64,000 nt of DNA, taken from NCBI RefSeq assembly GCF_002215035.1, contig NZ_NKFP01000006.1, positions 2,323,080 to 2,387,079 on the forward strand, given 5' to 3'. The position numbers and the translations under genes were made by a program. This stretch comes from Leptolyngbya ohadii IS1 (lineage in GTDB: Bacteria > Cyanobacteriota > Cyanobacteriia > Elainellales > Elainellaceae). The notes beneath the pieces are model-generated. The model had not been told where the DNA came from and made no database searches. It saw nothing but the letters and a program-made list of their open reading frames with translations. Numbering within the stretch: position 1 is the stretch's first letter; the number at the start of each line of letters is the position of its first letter. Shown here one piece after another: positions 26,870 to 35,836 of the stretch.

Positions 26870-28365
26870 GGCAGGCAGTCGAGATAGGTTTCCATGTCCC
26901 AATTGCTAGTGGTTGCCAGGAAGCGTTCCCACTCGTCGCGCTTGTACCAGGCGTAGAGCGGATACATTTCTCCCGGCATTGCCGATCGGATGACGTCATC
27001 GGCTTCCAGGCGATCGAGGGCTTCTCCGAGGGACATGGGCAGCTTTTTCACCTGCTTTCCGGCTTCCATTGCCTCGTACAGATTGCGCTGTTCCGGTTCG
27101 CCGGGGTCGAGGCTGCGCTTGATGCCGTCATCGAATGCCTTGAGCAGAGCGGATGCCATCAGGTAGGGGTTGACCATGGAATCGACGGCACGATACTCAA
27201 ACCGTCCCGGCGCGGAAACCCGCAGTCCGCAGGTGCGATTCTGGTAGCCCCAGTCGGAATAGACAGGTGCCCAGAGTCCGGTGTCCCAGAGTCTACGGTA
27301 GGAATTGACCGTGGAACAGCCGATCGCTGTCAGTGCCCCCAGGTGTTCGATCACGCCGCCAATACAGTTTAAGCCGATCGGACCGGGCATTCGTTTGGAG
27401 CCACCGGGAACGGGCATAAAGGTATTCTCGCCGCCCTTGCGGTAGTGGAAGTTTTGCGGCATTCCGGGCAGGTCTTCCATGCCAAAGGAGTTTATCGTTT
27501 CGTCGCCGCCCTGCCAGAGGGAGAGGTTGTGATGACAGCCGGACGCAGAGACGCCCATAAACGGCTTGGACATGAAGCAGGCGATTAGATTGAACTCGCG
27601 GGCGACCTGGGCGCAAATTTGCCGATAGGTGGTGAGGCGATCGCAGGTTCGGAGGGCATCGTCGTAGGTGAAGTTGAGTTCGAGCTGTCCGGGGGCATCT
27701 TCGTGGTCGCCCTGGATCATGTCCAGCCCCATTGCCCGACCGTATTCAATGACGCGCAGAAAGACCGGACGCAGTTCCTCAAACTGATCGATGTGGTAGC
27801 AGTTAGGTTTGGTGACACCGCCCGCAGGCTGTCCGTCTGCCCCTTTTTTGAGCCACATCATTTCCGGTTCGCAGCCGTGTCGCAGGTGCAGTCCATGTTC
27901 CGTTTGGAATTCGGCGTGGATGCGCTTCAGGTTGCCGCGACAGTCGGAGGTGAGGTAGGCACCCGGATCAATTTCTTCTTCGCGATTGCGAAAACAGGTG
28001 CAGAAAACCCGCGCGACTCGCTTATCCCAGGGCAACTGACAGAAGGTTTCTGGATCGGGGATGGCAACTAACTCTGCCGCTTCAGGACCGTAGCCGATGT
28101 AGTTGCGATAGCGATCGAGAAATAGATTTGCGGTAGAGCCGTAAACTAACTGGATGCCCTTTTCAGCGATCGATTCCCAGTGATCCGCCGGAACGCCTTT
28201 ACCCACCACGCGCCCGGTAACGGAAATAAACTGGTAGTAAATGTATTGAATCCCAAGCTGATCAATTTTCGCCCGAACCTGCTGCACAAGCTCATCGCGT
28301 CCATCGGCAGAAACATAAGCTTCTAAATCGGTTAGCGTTTCACGCTGGGTTAGAATGCCTGTCAC
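26866..28365 (-). CDS. Glutamine synthetase family ligase (GlnA-like)
   Basis: A 499-residue GS-fold enzyme: beta-grasp N-terminus (residues 20-120) and catalytic domain with CEPEMMWL, GDHEDAPGQLELNF (metal Glu), SASGCHHNLSLW, ADP-binding NSYRRLWDTG and FEYRAVDSMVNPYLMASALL. It is not the main cyanobacterial GlnA; N-terminus and HHN-type motif resemble gamma-glutamyl-amine ligases (GlnT, GmaS or PuuA types) that couple amines to glutamate. The substrate cannot be read from the sequence. It is at the left end of the 26.9-39.3 kb cluster; a palindrome at 28573 lies about 210 bp upstream. The start (MTGILTQRETLTDLEAYV) has a long 5' region. Confidence 0.85.
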   Translation of the reverse strand: MTGILTQRETLTDLEAYVSADGRDELVQQVRAKIDQLGIQYIYYQFISVTGRVVGKGVPADHWESIAEKGIQLVYGSTANLFLDRYRNYIGYGPEAAELVAIPDPETFCQLPWDKRVARVFCTCFRNREEEIDPGAYLTSDCRGNLKRIHAEFQTEHGLHLRHGCEPEMMWLKKGADGQPAGGVTKPNCYHIDQFEELRPVFLRVIEYGRAMGLDMIQGDHEDAPGQLELNFTYDDALRTCDRLTTYRQICAQVAREFNLIACFMSKPFMGVSASGCHHNLSLWQGGDETINSFGMEDLPGMPQNFHYRKGGENTFMPVPGGSKRMPGPIGLNCIGGVIEHLGALTAIGCSTVNSYRRLWDTGLWAPVYSDWGYQNRTCGLRVSAPGRFEYRAVDSMVNPYLMASALLKAFDDGIKRSLDPGEPEQRNLYEAMEAGKQVKKLPMSLGEALDRLEADDVIRSAMPGEMYPLYAWYKRDEWERFLATTSNWDMETYLDCLP

Positions 28366-28572
28366 CGATCGTTCTCCTCTGTGTGTTGATGATTACTAAT
28401 CGATTAACTAATTGCTGAGTGGGTCACTGGTAATTTTTCGATCGCCGAAGTGGACGAGCTGCGAATGTTCACCGACCATTGCTGCAAACGCTTTGAAGTT
28501 GCTAGAGCGCTTTTAGATCAGAGTTAGAGCTTTCTTACGGCGTTTATTTTTCTGGTCACTGCTGAATTCAAA

Positions 28573-28584
28573 TTGTTATATCAA
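28573..28584. promoter_or_regulatory. Candidate operator, palindrome site 1
   Basis: TTGTTATATCAA, 11 of 12 matches to the perfect palindrome at 34016. It lies upstream of the GS-family gene. Confidence 0.5.
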
Positions 28585-28645
28585 GACCATCGTGTATTTG
28601 TATCTCAAAATACAGCTTTGACATTTACTGGATCGATCGCTTAGA

Positions 28646-29362
28646 TTAAAACGGAAAAGGTTTCCAGGGAATCCATTTTGCCCAGAGTTTTGCCATTGTG
28701 CCGTCGGCAATAAGTTCTTCCAGACTTGCATTGATGGCATCGCGCAGATCTGACTGTCCCTTCTGGACGCCAATGCCAAAGGGAACGCGAGTCGGCAGAG
28801 TAAAGGCAACGCGCAGGGAGTTATCCTCTTCGGCGGGGACAATCAGCACCAGTTCGTCGTCGATCAGTCCATCAATTTCCCCTGCTCGCAGTGCCGCCAG
28901 CATTTCGGGAAGCACTTTGTCGCTGCCGGGAAAGGGAACGGCGATCGTGTCTGGAAAGGTTTCCACCAGGGCGATATTGGTACTGTCTGCTAAGCCACCC
29001 ACTTTGCGTCCAGCCAAGTCTCCGGGGGAGTGAACGACACTGTCCGATCGCACCAGAACTGCTTCATCAAACAAACCATAGGGACGGGTGAAGTCAACCC
29101 ACTGCTGCCGTTCTTCAGTGATTGCCTGATTAAACCAGACCACATCGTATTTACCGCTCTGGGCACGGGTATAAAACTCGGTCATCGGCGTATTGTGCCA
29201 TACGGGTTCCAGTCCAAGACGATCGCAGACTAATCGCGTTAAATCTGGCTCGTATCCAGATCGAACACCCTGCTCCACACAGGTCATGGGACGGGCATCG
29301 AAGTCGCTGGCGATAATATGCAGATAACCTGCTTCAACAGTTGTAAAGGTTTGTAATGTCAT
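28646..29362 (-). CDS. Family 3 solute-binding protein without signal peptide
   Basis: A 238-residue periplasmic-binding-fold protein (SBP_bac_3). Motifs are GYEPDLTRLVCDRLGLEPVW, the FTRPYGLFDEAVLV segment and DLAGRKVGGLADSTN. The chosen ATG (MTLQTFTTVEAGYLHIIASD) places the domain at residue 10, leaving no signal peptide or lipobox; an upstream start adds only 13 polar residues. No permease or ATPase gene is adjacent. It may therefore be a cytoplasmic ligand sensor or binding enzyme rather than a transporter part (inference). It is transcribed toward the GS-family gene and divergent from the PhyH gene. Confidence 0.75.
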   Translation of the reverse strand: MTLQTFTTVEAGYLHIIASDFDARPMTCVEQGVRSGYEPDLTRLVCDRLGLEPVWHNTPMTEFYTRAQSGKYDVVWFNQAITEERQQWVDFTRPYGLFDEAVLVRSDSVVHSPGDLAGRKVGGLADSTNIALVETFPDTIAVPFPGSDKVLPEMLAALRAGEIDGLIDDELVLIVPAEEDNSLRVAFTLPTRVPFGIGVQKGQSDLRDAINASLEELIADGTMAKLWAKWIPWKPFPF

Positions 29363-29614
29363 GAATTGTTGAATTGAATCGTTGGATTGCAATCTAAACA
29401 ATAGGAAAACCGAAGGATCAGCAAAGCAGAAATCAAAGAGCCATTAATGCAACCAGAAATCGTGGCTCAAAGACGATCGAATACAGAACTCGGGCAAACT
29501 ACAATCGGATATGCCGAATTAAATCGATCGATAAAGGTGAAAAATATCAGCTGATCAATAGTAACAAAGTGCTTTGGGACGTAGCCGGAAATACACTTTT
29601 CTGAACGGGTGCGC

Positions 29615-29626
29615 TTATTATAACAA
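29615..29626. promoter_or_regulatory. Candidate operator, palindrome site 2
   Basis: TTATTATAACAA, 11 of 12 matches to the site at 34016. It is in the divergent region 29363-29676, 50 bp before the PhyH start. The rest of that 314-bp region shows no gene. Confidence 0.5.
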
Positions 29627-29676
29627 GTAAAGATTTTTAGTAAAGATTGCCGTGAACTTTATTTTGGAACCTATCC

Positions 29677-30576
29677 ATGACCTATCAGCCAATTCAACTT
29701 AGCGAAGCGCAGATTCAGCAGTTTCAGGAAGACGGTTTTCTGATTCTGGAAAACTTTTTGCCGCCGGATTTTGCCCAACAGTTAGTCGATCGTATAGAGC
29801 CGATGTTTCACGGTCAATTTGAGACGGGCATTTATCCGGATGAGTGGCACTGGCGACCGGGCTTAAGTCTGCCGGATATTACGCGGGAAATTTGCAATGG
29901 CTGGAAGTGCGATTTGACGATCGCCAGTCTCGTTCTATCGGCGGAAATTGGGCGACTTTCGGCAACGCTGGCAGGGTGGGATGGGGCGCGAATTGGGCAG
30001 GACAGCCTATGGATGAAGCCTCCGGGTGCAAAGGAAATCGCGATGCACCAGGACGGAGCCTATATTGATTATTTGAATCCGCCTGCGATGATGACCTGCT
30101 GGATTGCGCTGAATGATGCCACACCTGCGGATGGAACGCTGGTTTATGCCAAAGGTTCGCACCAGTGGGATCTGGTGAACGTGGAAGGCGAATTCCATGC
30201 TCCGAAGAAGGACTATCGCTGGGCAATGCTGCAAGCGGCGGAGAATGCGGGCGTCACAGAACCGGAACTGGTGTTCGTGGAAGTGCCTGCGGGGGGCTGC
30301 GCTTTCCATACGGGACGCACCTGGCACGGCTTATGCAAAACCACGCGCACGGAAGGAACGTTTCACAGCATCGGACTGCACACGCTTCCCTCGATCGCAG
30401 AATTTCACCCCGCGAATAAGGCAGGCTACATTTACGGACGCTATAAGCGGGTCAACGATACCGCAATGGACGAAAGCTTTTTCCCGATTTTGTGGACACA
30501 GGATGGTTATCGATCGCCCTTCTTAGCAGATTACTGTGCGGATGGTTTGCTGTCGCGGGTGGGGTCGCGGGTTTGA
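29677..30576 (+). CDS. Phytanoyl-CoA dioxygenase (PhyH) family protein
   Basis: A 299-residue Fe(II)/2-oxoglutarate oxygenase. The metal triad is visible: His and Asp in AMHQDGAYIDY (H-x-D) and the distal His in FHTGRTWHGLCKTTR, with the 2-oxoglutarate Arg nearby. The N-terminal QIQQFQEDGFLILENFLPPD is typical. The family hydroxylates many small substrates; some relatives start degradation of quaternary amines or aminophosphonates. Here it lies between a GS-like ligase and an ammonium transporter, with a palindromic site 50 bp upstream. That suggests it opens catabolism of a nitrogen compound (inference). Confidence 0.85.
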   Translation: MTYQPIQLSEAQIQQFQEDGFLILENFLPPDFAQQLVDRIEPMFHGQFETGIYPDEWHWRPGLSLPDITREICNGWKCDLTIASLVLSAEIGRLSATLAGWDGARIGQDSLWMKPPGAKEIAMHQDGAYIDYLNPPAMMTCWIALNDATPADGTLVYAKGSHQWDLVNVEGEFHAPKKDYRWAMLQAAENAGVTEPELVFVEVPAGGCAFHTGRTWHGLCKTTRTEGTFHSIGLHTLPSIAEFHPANKAGYIYGRYKRVNDTAMDESFFPILWTQDGYRSPFLADYCADGLLSRVGSRV

Positions 30577-30668
30577 GGATTGGCAAGTTTTGAGGGGGTG
30601 GGATGTTTTGGGGAATTGGCGGGCAAGATGCCCACCCCACAAGAATTGTTGTTGAAAACTCGATCGCC

Positions 30669-30899
30669 CTAAACCTCTAGAATCTGGTTCATTGTTAAAG
30701 CGAGATCGGGAAACGTGGGGGAAATAATTCGATCGGCTTGCCCGCTGCGCGAGTGCCGTAGCGCGATGCGATCGTCTCCCTTAAATCCTTTGCCGTGATA
30801 CACTCCGTGATCGTCTAGCTGATAAACAAAAACGGTGGGGGTTTTGGGATTGCCAGGGTAGGTTCTGCTGCCGATCGCCAGATAGTCTACATGCCTCAA
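30669..30899 (-). pseudogene. Uma2-family fragment (C-terminal part)
   Basis: About 76 codons matching the end of cyanobacterial Uma2 (DUF820) endonuclease-fold proteins: VDYLAIGSRTYPGNPK, VYQLDD and DRIISPTFPDLALTMNQIL. The catalytic N-terminal two thirds are absent, and only a TTG could serve as start. Probably a remnant. Confidence 0.6.
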
Positions 30900-30954
30900 C
30901 GCTGGATCGATCGTAGCAGTTTATTGATTTCTGACTGATCGCCGACTCGGCACA

Positions 30955-31608
30955 CTAGACGATCGCCTGACTCATTCGCTTCAGGATTTGCAAAACACTG
31001 TAGAGTTCCTGACGTGAGGTAAGGGGAGCAAATACCCGCGAGAGGGCATATCGGCGCGATTCAGTCTGTACGAGTTTCACAAACAGAATATCGTCACCAT
31101 TTGTCACCATGCCGAAGCTCGGACGATGCGAAGCAGTTCCCCCTTCGGGGTAATCGATCTGGGGATTTGCCATGAGGTAGGCAAGGGTTTGCAGTAGCGC
31201 AGTCCAGACAGAAAGGGCGGTTTTCTTGGATTCCAGCACAACGACCCAGAACTGATCCAGCAGCACCAGGACATCAATTCGCCCTTGCAGCACCTCTTCT
31301 CCGTCATTGAGCGTTAACTGTACCGATTCCTCTGCCCGTACTTGAAACGGAGGATCGTAGAAGCCTGCGATCGCCAAAAGGGGAGATACCAGCAGCAGCA
31401 TCACCGTTCCTTCTAGAAGCTGTCCCAGCGATCGCTGATAAAGATACCGTCGTCGCAGTTCGTCCAGGGCAGTTTGTTCAGTGCCAGCTAGGTCGAGTAG
31501 GTTAGACTGCCCTTCTGGGAAAAACGCCTCGTCCTCCGTTCGTGCCAGATTAAAGCGTTGCTCTGCTTCGGCAAGGGTAGGAATTGCGTCGGTGATGGCG
31601 ATCGTCAT
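30955..31608 (-). CDS. PD-(D/E)XK nuclease-like protein
   Basis: A 217-residue protein often labelled restriction endonuclease subunit R in cyanobacteria. The core is LQGRIDVLVLLDQFWVVVLESKKT (Asp, then Glu-x-Lys on the next strand), the PD-(D/E)xK signature. The N-terminal helix-rich part (FNLARTEDEAFFPEGQSN) is conserved in the family. No methylase or specificity subunit is nearby, so it is not an intact restriction system. Function unknown. It separates the PhyH and amt units and may not belong to the cluster. Confidence 0.7.
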   Translation of the reverse strand: MTIAITDAIPTLAEAEQRFNLARTEDEAFFPEGQSNLLDLAGTEQTALDELRRRYLYQRSLGQLLEGTVMLLLVSPLLAIAGFYDPPFQVRAEESVQLTLNDGEEVLQGRIDVLVLLDQFWVVVLESKKTALSVWTALLQTLAYLMANPQIDYPEGGTASHRPSFGMVTNGDDILFVKLVQTESRRYALSRVFAPLTSRQELYSVLQILKRMSQAIV

Positions 31609-31663
31609 AGGGGGATGACCTGTTGTTGGGCGATCGATTGAAGGTTTCCCTATGCTATCAAAT

Positions 31664-31686
31664 AAAAAAAGGAGGCAATGCCCCCT
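31664..31686 (-). terminator. Rho-independent terminator of the amt unit
   Basis: On the minus strand: stem GGGGGC/GCCTCC with loop ATT, then seven T. It lies 54 bp after the small membrane-protein gene. Confidence 0.85.
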
Positions 31687-31739
31687 CTGAAACTACCCAG
31701 GAATAATCGAAATTTTGAACTCATCCAATCAGGTTGGAT

Positions 31740-32159
31740 TTACCGAATCGATCGCCGTTTTGCACCAGCTCTCATAGATCGTTTGACCTTTCGGCGGGGC
31801 TTACGTCCGATCGTACTTCCACCCATACCCATGAGTCCCAGTGCCGCCAAGGGTTGCCAGGAGGGGGAGTTGGAACGGGCTTCATAGCGAGTTGAACGGT
31901 TGGAATCGGGCTGTTTTTGCGGCTGCGAAAGTCCGCTGAACAGGGAAATTCCGCCAGCCAGCAGCAAGGCTCCCAGGGTTTTTGCGGTTTGCGCTGGAGA
32001 TTGCTCCTGCTTTAAACCAAAGGACGCATAGAAGAAATAAACAGTGATTGCCAGACAAACGAGCAGCAAAAAGAAAATGATGCCAGGGTTATTCGCGAAG
32101 GTATAGATTGGACCCTTTGCCTCGGAGAATTCCTGGAACGTCGAGAAGGGACTGGACAT
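31740..32159 (-). CDS. Small membrane protein coupled to amt
   Basis: A 139-residue protein with one long hydrophobic segment (NPGIIFFLLLVCLAITVYFFYA), a second weaker one (TLGALLLAGGISLFSG) and a very basic C-terminus (GRKPRRKVKRSMRAGAKRRS). A perfect AGGAGG ribosome site starts within one base of the amt stop codon, and the ATG follows 11 bp after amt, so translation is probably coupled. The family is not recognised. A role as accessory or regulatory partner of the transporter is inference. Confidence 0.7.
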   Translation of the reverse strand: MSSPFSTFQEFSEAKGPIYTFANNPGIIFFLLLVCLAITVYFFYASFGLKQEQSPAQTAKTLGALLLAGGISLFSGLSQPQKQPDSNRSTRYEARSNSPSWQPLAALGLMGMGGSTIGRKPRRKVKRSMRAGAKRRSIR

Positions 32160-32170
32160 GGTTAACCTCC

Positions 32171-33577
32171 TTATTCAGGTGCGAGTTCGGTAGAGGTAGA
32201 CGGCATCACTGCGCCATCATTGCGGCTGAAGTGCGTCACAAAGGTTGTGGTGGCGTATTCGGGATAGCCTTCTACACCCAGGTCGGCAATATCTAAACCC
32301 TTGATTTCTTCTTCGGGCGGAACCCGCAGCAGGTTGAACTTTTTTAGCACCCAGCTTGAGACATATCCCGGAATGAAGCCCAGCAGCACGATGCAGATTA
32401 GCGCACCTGCAAGCTGCCCAAAGAAGTTAATCGAAGGAATACCGTCGCCCTGTGGAAATCCCGCCGCTGCAATGCCGACGACCACTGAACCAAACAATCC
32501 ACAGAAGCCATGGACACCGACTGCCCCGACCGCATCGTCAATGCCTGCCTTCTCGATCGCAATGATCACCTTAGGCATGATGAACGACGCAATAAATGCC
32601 AGCACAATCACCAGGGCAGGGTGGTACAAATCCATGCCGCCACCCACTGCAATGATGCCTGCCAGACCACCGGAGATCGTGAAAAACGGATCACCCTTCG
32701 AGGACAGGTAAGCTCCCACCAGTCCAGCCGCCAGCGCCATCGTTGTACTCACCCCGATCGAAGCCAGGGTCATGGGTGTACCGTAGATCGTTTTCTCGCC
32801 AGTGTAGCCAGGAAGGAAGATCATGCAGGCAGCAAGGAAGGCATAGAAGCCCACAAAAATCAGCATCAGACCCACCATCGTTAGGGGCAGGTTGTGAGGC
32901 AAAATCGGGCGAGGATTCCCCTTATCGTCGTACTTACCAATCCGGGGTCCAAGGTTGAGCAACACACCCAGCGTAAAGAAGCCAGAAATCCCGTGAACGA
33001 TCGCCGCACAGCCAAAATCGTGATAGCCCAGCCTGGTGAACATCCAGCCAAATGCATTCCATCCCCACGCAGCGCCAATCAGCCAGGTGAAGGAGCCGAG
33101 AATGATCGAGAGAATGAGATAGGCACCAATCTTGACTCGCTCAATCAATGCGCCGGAGAGAATTGAGGCAGTCGTCATCGCAAACAGCGCGAACGCAAAG
33201 AAGAATACTCCGGTGATGTGGTCTGCCGTGTTGGGACCCAGGGCGGGCGACCAGGGATAGGATGCATCCACTGCGACCATCGCGGCTTTGATGGTTTCGC
33301 TCTGCTCTGGATTTGTCCAGGGTCCGAGAATGCCGCCCGTAATGGGGAAGAATGGGAACGCATTGTAAACCCACCAGCCGAAGAAGAAGAAAGCGAGTCC
33401 CACACTGGCAAGGGTCATCAGGTTTTTCACCATCGTTGCCAGCACGTTCTTGGTGCGCGATGCGCCGCCCTCGTAGGCAAGAAAGCCTGCATGGATCAGC
33501 AGCATGAACACCGAAGACCAGTAGTAAAACGATTCTGAGGCGAATGTGCCAAGAAATTCTTGCGCTTCAGGAGACAT
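32171..33577 (-). CDS. amt: Ammonium transporter, Amt family
   Basis: A 468-residue protein with 11 predicted helices. The twin pore histidines are present in AAIVHGISGFF and GAVGVHGFCGLFGS. The N-terminus (FYYWSSVFMLLIHAGFLAYEGGASRTKNVLATMVKNLM) and an extended loop YDDKGNPRPILPHNLP differ from the main cyanobacterial Amt1, so it belongs to a divergent subgroup. It moves ammonium, or possibly methylammonium, across the membrane. No GlnK gene follows; instead a small membrane protein is translationally coupled. Its upstream region holds 17-bp tandem repeats and the palindrome at 34016. Confidence 0.9.
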   Translation of the reverse strand: MSPEAQEFLGTFASESFYYWSSVFMLLIHAGFLAYEGGASRTKNVLATMVKNLMTLASVGLAFFFFGWWVYNAFPFFPITGGILGPWTNPEQSETIKAAMVAVDASYPWSPALGPNTADHITGVFFFAFALFAMTTASILSGALIERVKIGAYLILSIILGSFTWLIGAAWGWNAFGWMFTRLGYHDFGCAAIVHGISGFFTLGVLLNLGPRIGKYDDKGNPRPILPHNLPLTMVGLMLIFVGFYAFLAACMIFLPGYTGEKTIYGTPMTLASIGVSTTMALAAGLVGAYLSSKGDPFFTISGGLAGIIAVGGGMDLYHPALVIVLAFIASFIMPKVIIAIEKAGIDDAVGAVGVHGFCGLFGSVVVGIAAAGFPQGDGIPSINFFGQLAGALICIVLLGFIPGYVSSWVLKKFNLLRVPPEEEIKGLDIADLGVEGYPEYATTTFVTHFSRNDGAVMPSTSTELAPE

Positions 33578-33602
33578 GGTTCGTGGAAGATAAACGACAT
33601 GA

Positions 33603-33687
33603 CTGTCAGGAAAACTGAACTGTCAGGAAAACGGAATTATCAGGAAAACTGAACTATCAGGAAAACTGAGCTATCAGGAAAACGGGA
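33603..33687. repeat. 17-bp tandem repeat upstream of amt
   Basis: Five units of CTATCAGGAAAACTGAA with small variations, starting 26 bp before the amt start codon. Confidence 0.9.
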
Positions 33688-34278
33688 TTTCCAGGATAAG
33701 GTTTTCGGGTGAACAGAACTGTTTGCAAAAGATTGCCCGATCACTGCCCGATCGCTTTGTATTTCTCTGTCTTCTTTCAGCTCACTGCTATAGGAAAACA
33801 GGCTGAAACAGCAGCCGATCGCAGACCTGATGGCTGAAACTATCAGAGCTGGAAAGACAGGTGGTGCTGGAAAAACAGGCGGTGGAAAGACATCAATAGG
33901 AAATCAATCTGGGCAACGTTAGCCCTTACTCAACTCACCTGAATCATCCAAACATTGAATTAAAAATGAGCATACCTCAAGAACGATAAAACCTGATGCA
34001 AATGTTAAATCCAACTTGTTATAACAAATGGTATTCTAATTAACCATCTGAAAGATTGGGGCGATTTATGCTTCATAGAACGCTTCTGCAACAGGAACAG
34101 GCTCTAGAGATTTGTTCTGCCTGATTGTTCTGCCTAATGCATTGCTGACAGAAATCCAGAAACGTCATTGCAGCTGTTTACGCGATCGTCTCACTCCAGG
34201 GCAAGGCACTGTTCAACGCTACCTTTGCTATTTTTCTGAATTCATTATCAGTTCCTATTAATTGTTTAGCAGAGATCT
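33688..34278. other. Divergent control region between amt and the ACAD gene
   Basis: About 590 bp with the palindrome at 34016-34027 near the centre. No gene was recognised. Confidence 0.5.
34016..34027. promoter_or_regulatory. Candidate operator, palindrome site 3 (perfect)
   Basis: TTGTTATAACAA, a perfect 12-bp palindrome between divergent units. GntR/HutC-type regulators bind AT-rich palindromes with GT...AC ends, and such a regulator is encoded at 38572. Confidence 0.55.
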
Positions 34279-35715
34279 ATGACAACGACAAAGATCTGGC
34301 AGGGTGAATCCTATTGGGGATTAGATTACGACTTTGATCCGCAATGGGTTCTGACACCCGCCCAGAAGGAACTTCAAACAAAGCTGATTGATCTATGCGC
34401 TACCGTCCTGCGCCCCAATGCGATCGACTCTGACCGTAATCTGGTTTATCCGCGCAAAAATTTTGAGGCACTGGCATCGCTGGGATTACTGGGGCTGTTT
34501 GTCCCAAAGGCGTGGGGTGGTCTGGGCGAAAATCATGTTTGTGCAGCGATGGTGGTGGAGACAATCGCTCGCTATGGCTGTCCCAGTACGGCAATGTGCT
34601 ACACGATGCATTTGGGTGCAGTGGCGGCAGCTCTGTTTCGGGCACAGGATAATCCGGAGTTGCAGCCGTTGCTTCGGCGGCTCGATCGCGATGTTTTGAT
34701 TGGCACTTTGTCCTATTCCGATCCCGAAACCGGATCGCACTTCTGGTATCCCGTTTCCTCCAGGGCAGAAGCCTGTGAAAGCGGCTGGAATGTCACCAAG
34801 AAAGCCTCCTGGACAACTTCCGCTGGATTCGCCGACTGGTATATTGTCCAGACTACCAGCCCCGACTTTAAAGGCAACTACGCTGATCTATCCTGCTTCC
34901 TGATCTATCGGGACGAGGTGAAGGCAGAGCCGCATAAGTGGGATGCACTGGGCTTACGGGGCAACCAGTCGGGAACGCTGCTGGTGGATGGGGTGACGGT
35001 GCCACTCGATCGCATGGTGGGTCCCCAGGGGGACGGCACGGCTTCTAACGATGAGATTGTTGATCCGTTTTTCCTGCTCTGCTCCTCTGCCTGCTGGAAC
35101 GGAATTGCACTGGGGGCGATCGATATTGCTAAGCGGCACGTTACCCGTAAAAAGCACGTCGATGTGGGGATGCGGGTGGCGGACTATCCTACAATTCAAG
35201 ATTATTTTGGCGAAGCGATTATTGATACGAATGCCTGCCGATCGTTTACTTTCTCAATGGGGAAGTTGATGGACGATCTGACGAACGGGTGTGACTGGTC
35301 AATTCATGCGGATTTGACGGCCCTACCACGATCGGCGTACCTGCCCTGGTACTGGCAAATTAAGTTTGCAGCAGCGAAGAATGTTGCCCAGGTCTGCGAC
35401 AAAATGCTGCACGCCTGCGGGGGTTCGGGCTTCAAGAAGGACATGGAAATTGAACGCTATTTGCGCGACGGTAAAGCGGGCTGGGTGATGGGTCCAACGA
35501 ACGAGGTCTTGCGGCAGTTTGTGGGCAAGCTGGCTCTTTTAGGTTTCGAGTCGCTGGACTACTGGAATCAGAGCGTGAATGAACGGGTGCTGCACAACGA
35601 GGTTAAAAAGTTAGACGCAGAGGGCAAGCGACAGTTGGCGGCGGCACTGCTGGAACAGGTGGCAGAAGAGGAAGCAAGAACGCGAATGGAGGTTTTGTTT
35701 ACCAGCGGGACTTGA
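34279..35715 (+). CDS. Acyl-CoA dehydrogenase-fold flavoprotein
   Basis: A 478-residue protein with ACAD domains in order: N-terminal helices (residues 25-140), middle beta domain (GTLSYSDPETGSHFWYPV...LRGNQSGTLLVDGVTVP) and C-terminal helices with MLHACGGSGFKKDMEIERYLRDGK. The usual YEGT(N/S)E segment with the catalytic Glu reads VMGPTNE, so Glu is replaced by Gly. It is thus unlikely to be a classical acyl-CoA dehydrogenase; flavin monooxygenase or amine/nitro oxidase chemistry, known for this fold, is possible. It heads the plus-strand operon continuing to the GntR gene. Confidence 0.8.
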   Translation: MTTTKIWQGESYWGLDYDFDPQWVLTPAQKELQTKLIDLCATVLRPNAIDSDRNLVYPRKNFEALASLGLLGLFVPKAWGGLGENHVCAAMVVETIARYGCPSTAMCYTMHLGAVAAALFRAQDNPELQPLLRRLDRDVLIGTLSYSDPETGSHFWYPVSSRAEACESGWNVTKKASWTTSAGFADWYIVQTTSPDFKGNYADLSCFLIYRDEVKAEPHKWDALGLRGNQSGTLLVDGVTVPLDRMVGPQGDGTASNDEIVDPFFLLCSSACWNGIALGAIDIAKRHVTRKKHVDVGMRVADYPTIQDYFGEAIIDTNACRSFTFSMGKLMDDLTNGCDWSIHADLTALPRSAYLPWYWQIKFAAAKNVAQVCDKMLHACGGSGFKKDMEIERYLRDGKAGWVMGPTNEVLRQFVGKLALLGFESLDYWNQSVNERVLHNEVKKLDAEGKRQLAAALLEQVAEEEARTRMEVLFTSGT

Positions 35716-35836
35716 AAGGAGCGGGAAGCATCATCAGGGGCACGTCGGCATCTATAGGTGGTGCAGGGCGGCACAGTTTGGCGTGGGATGCGGTGGCGAT
35801 CGTATGATGGGGATTCGATGAATGGTAATTCGATGA

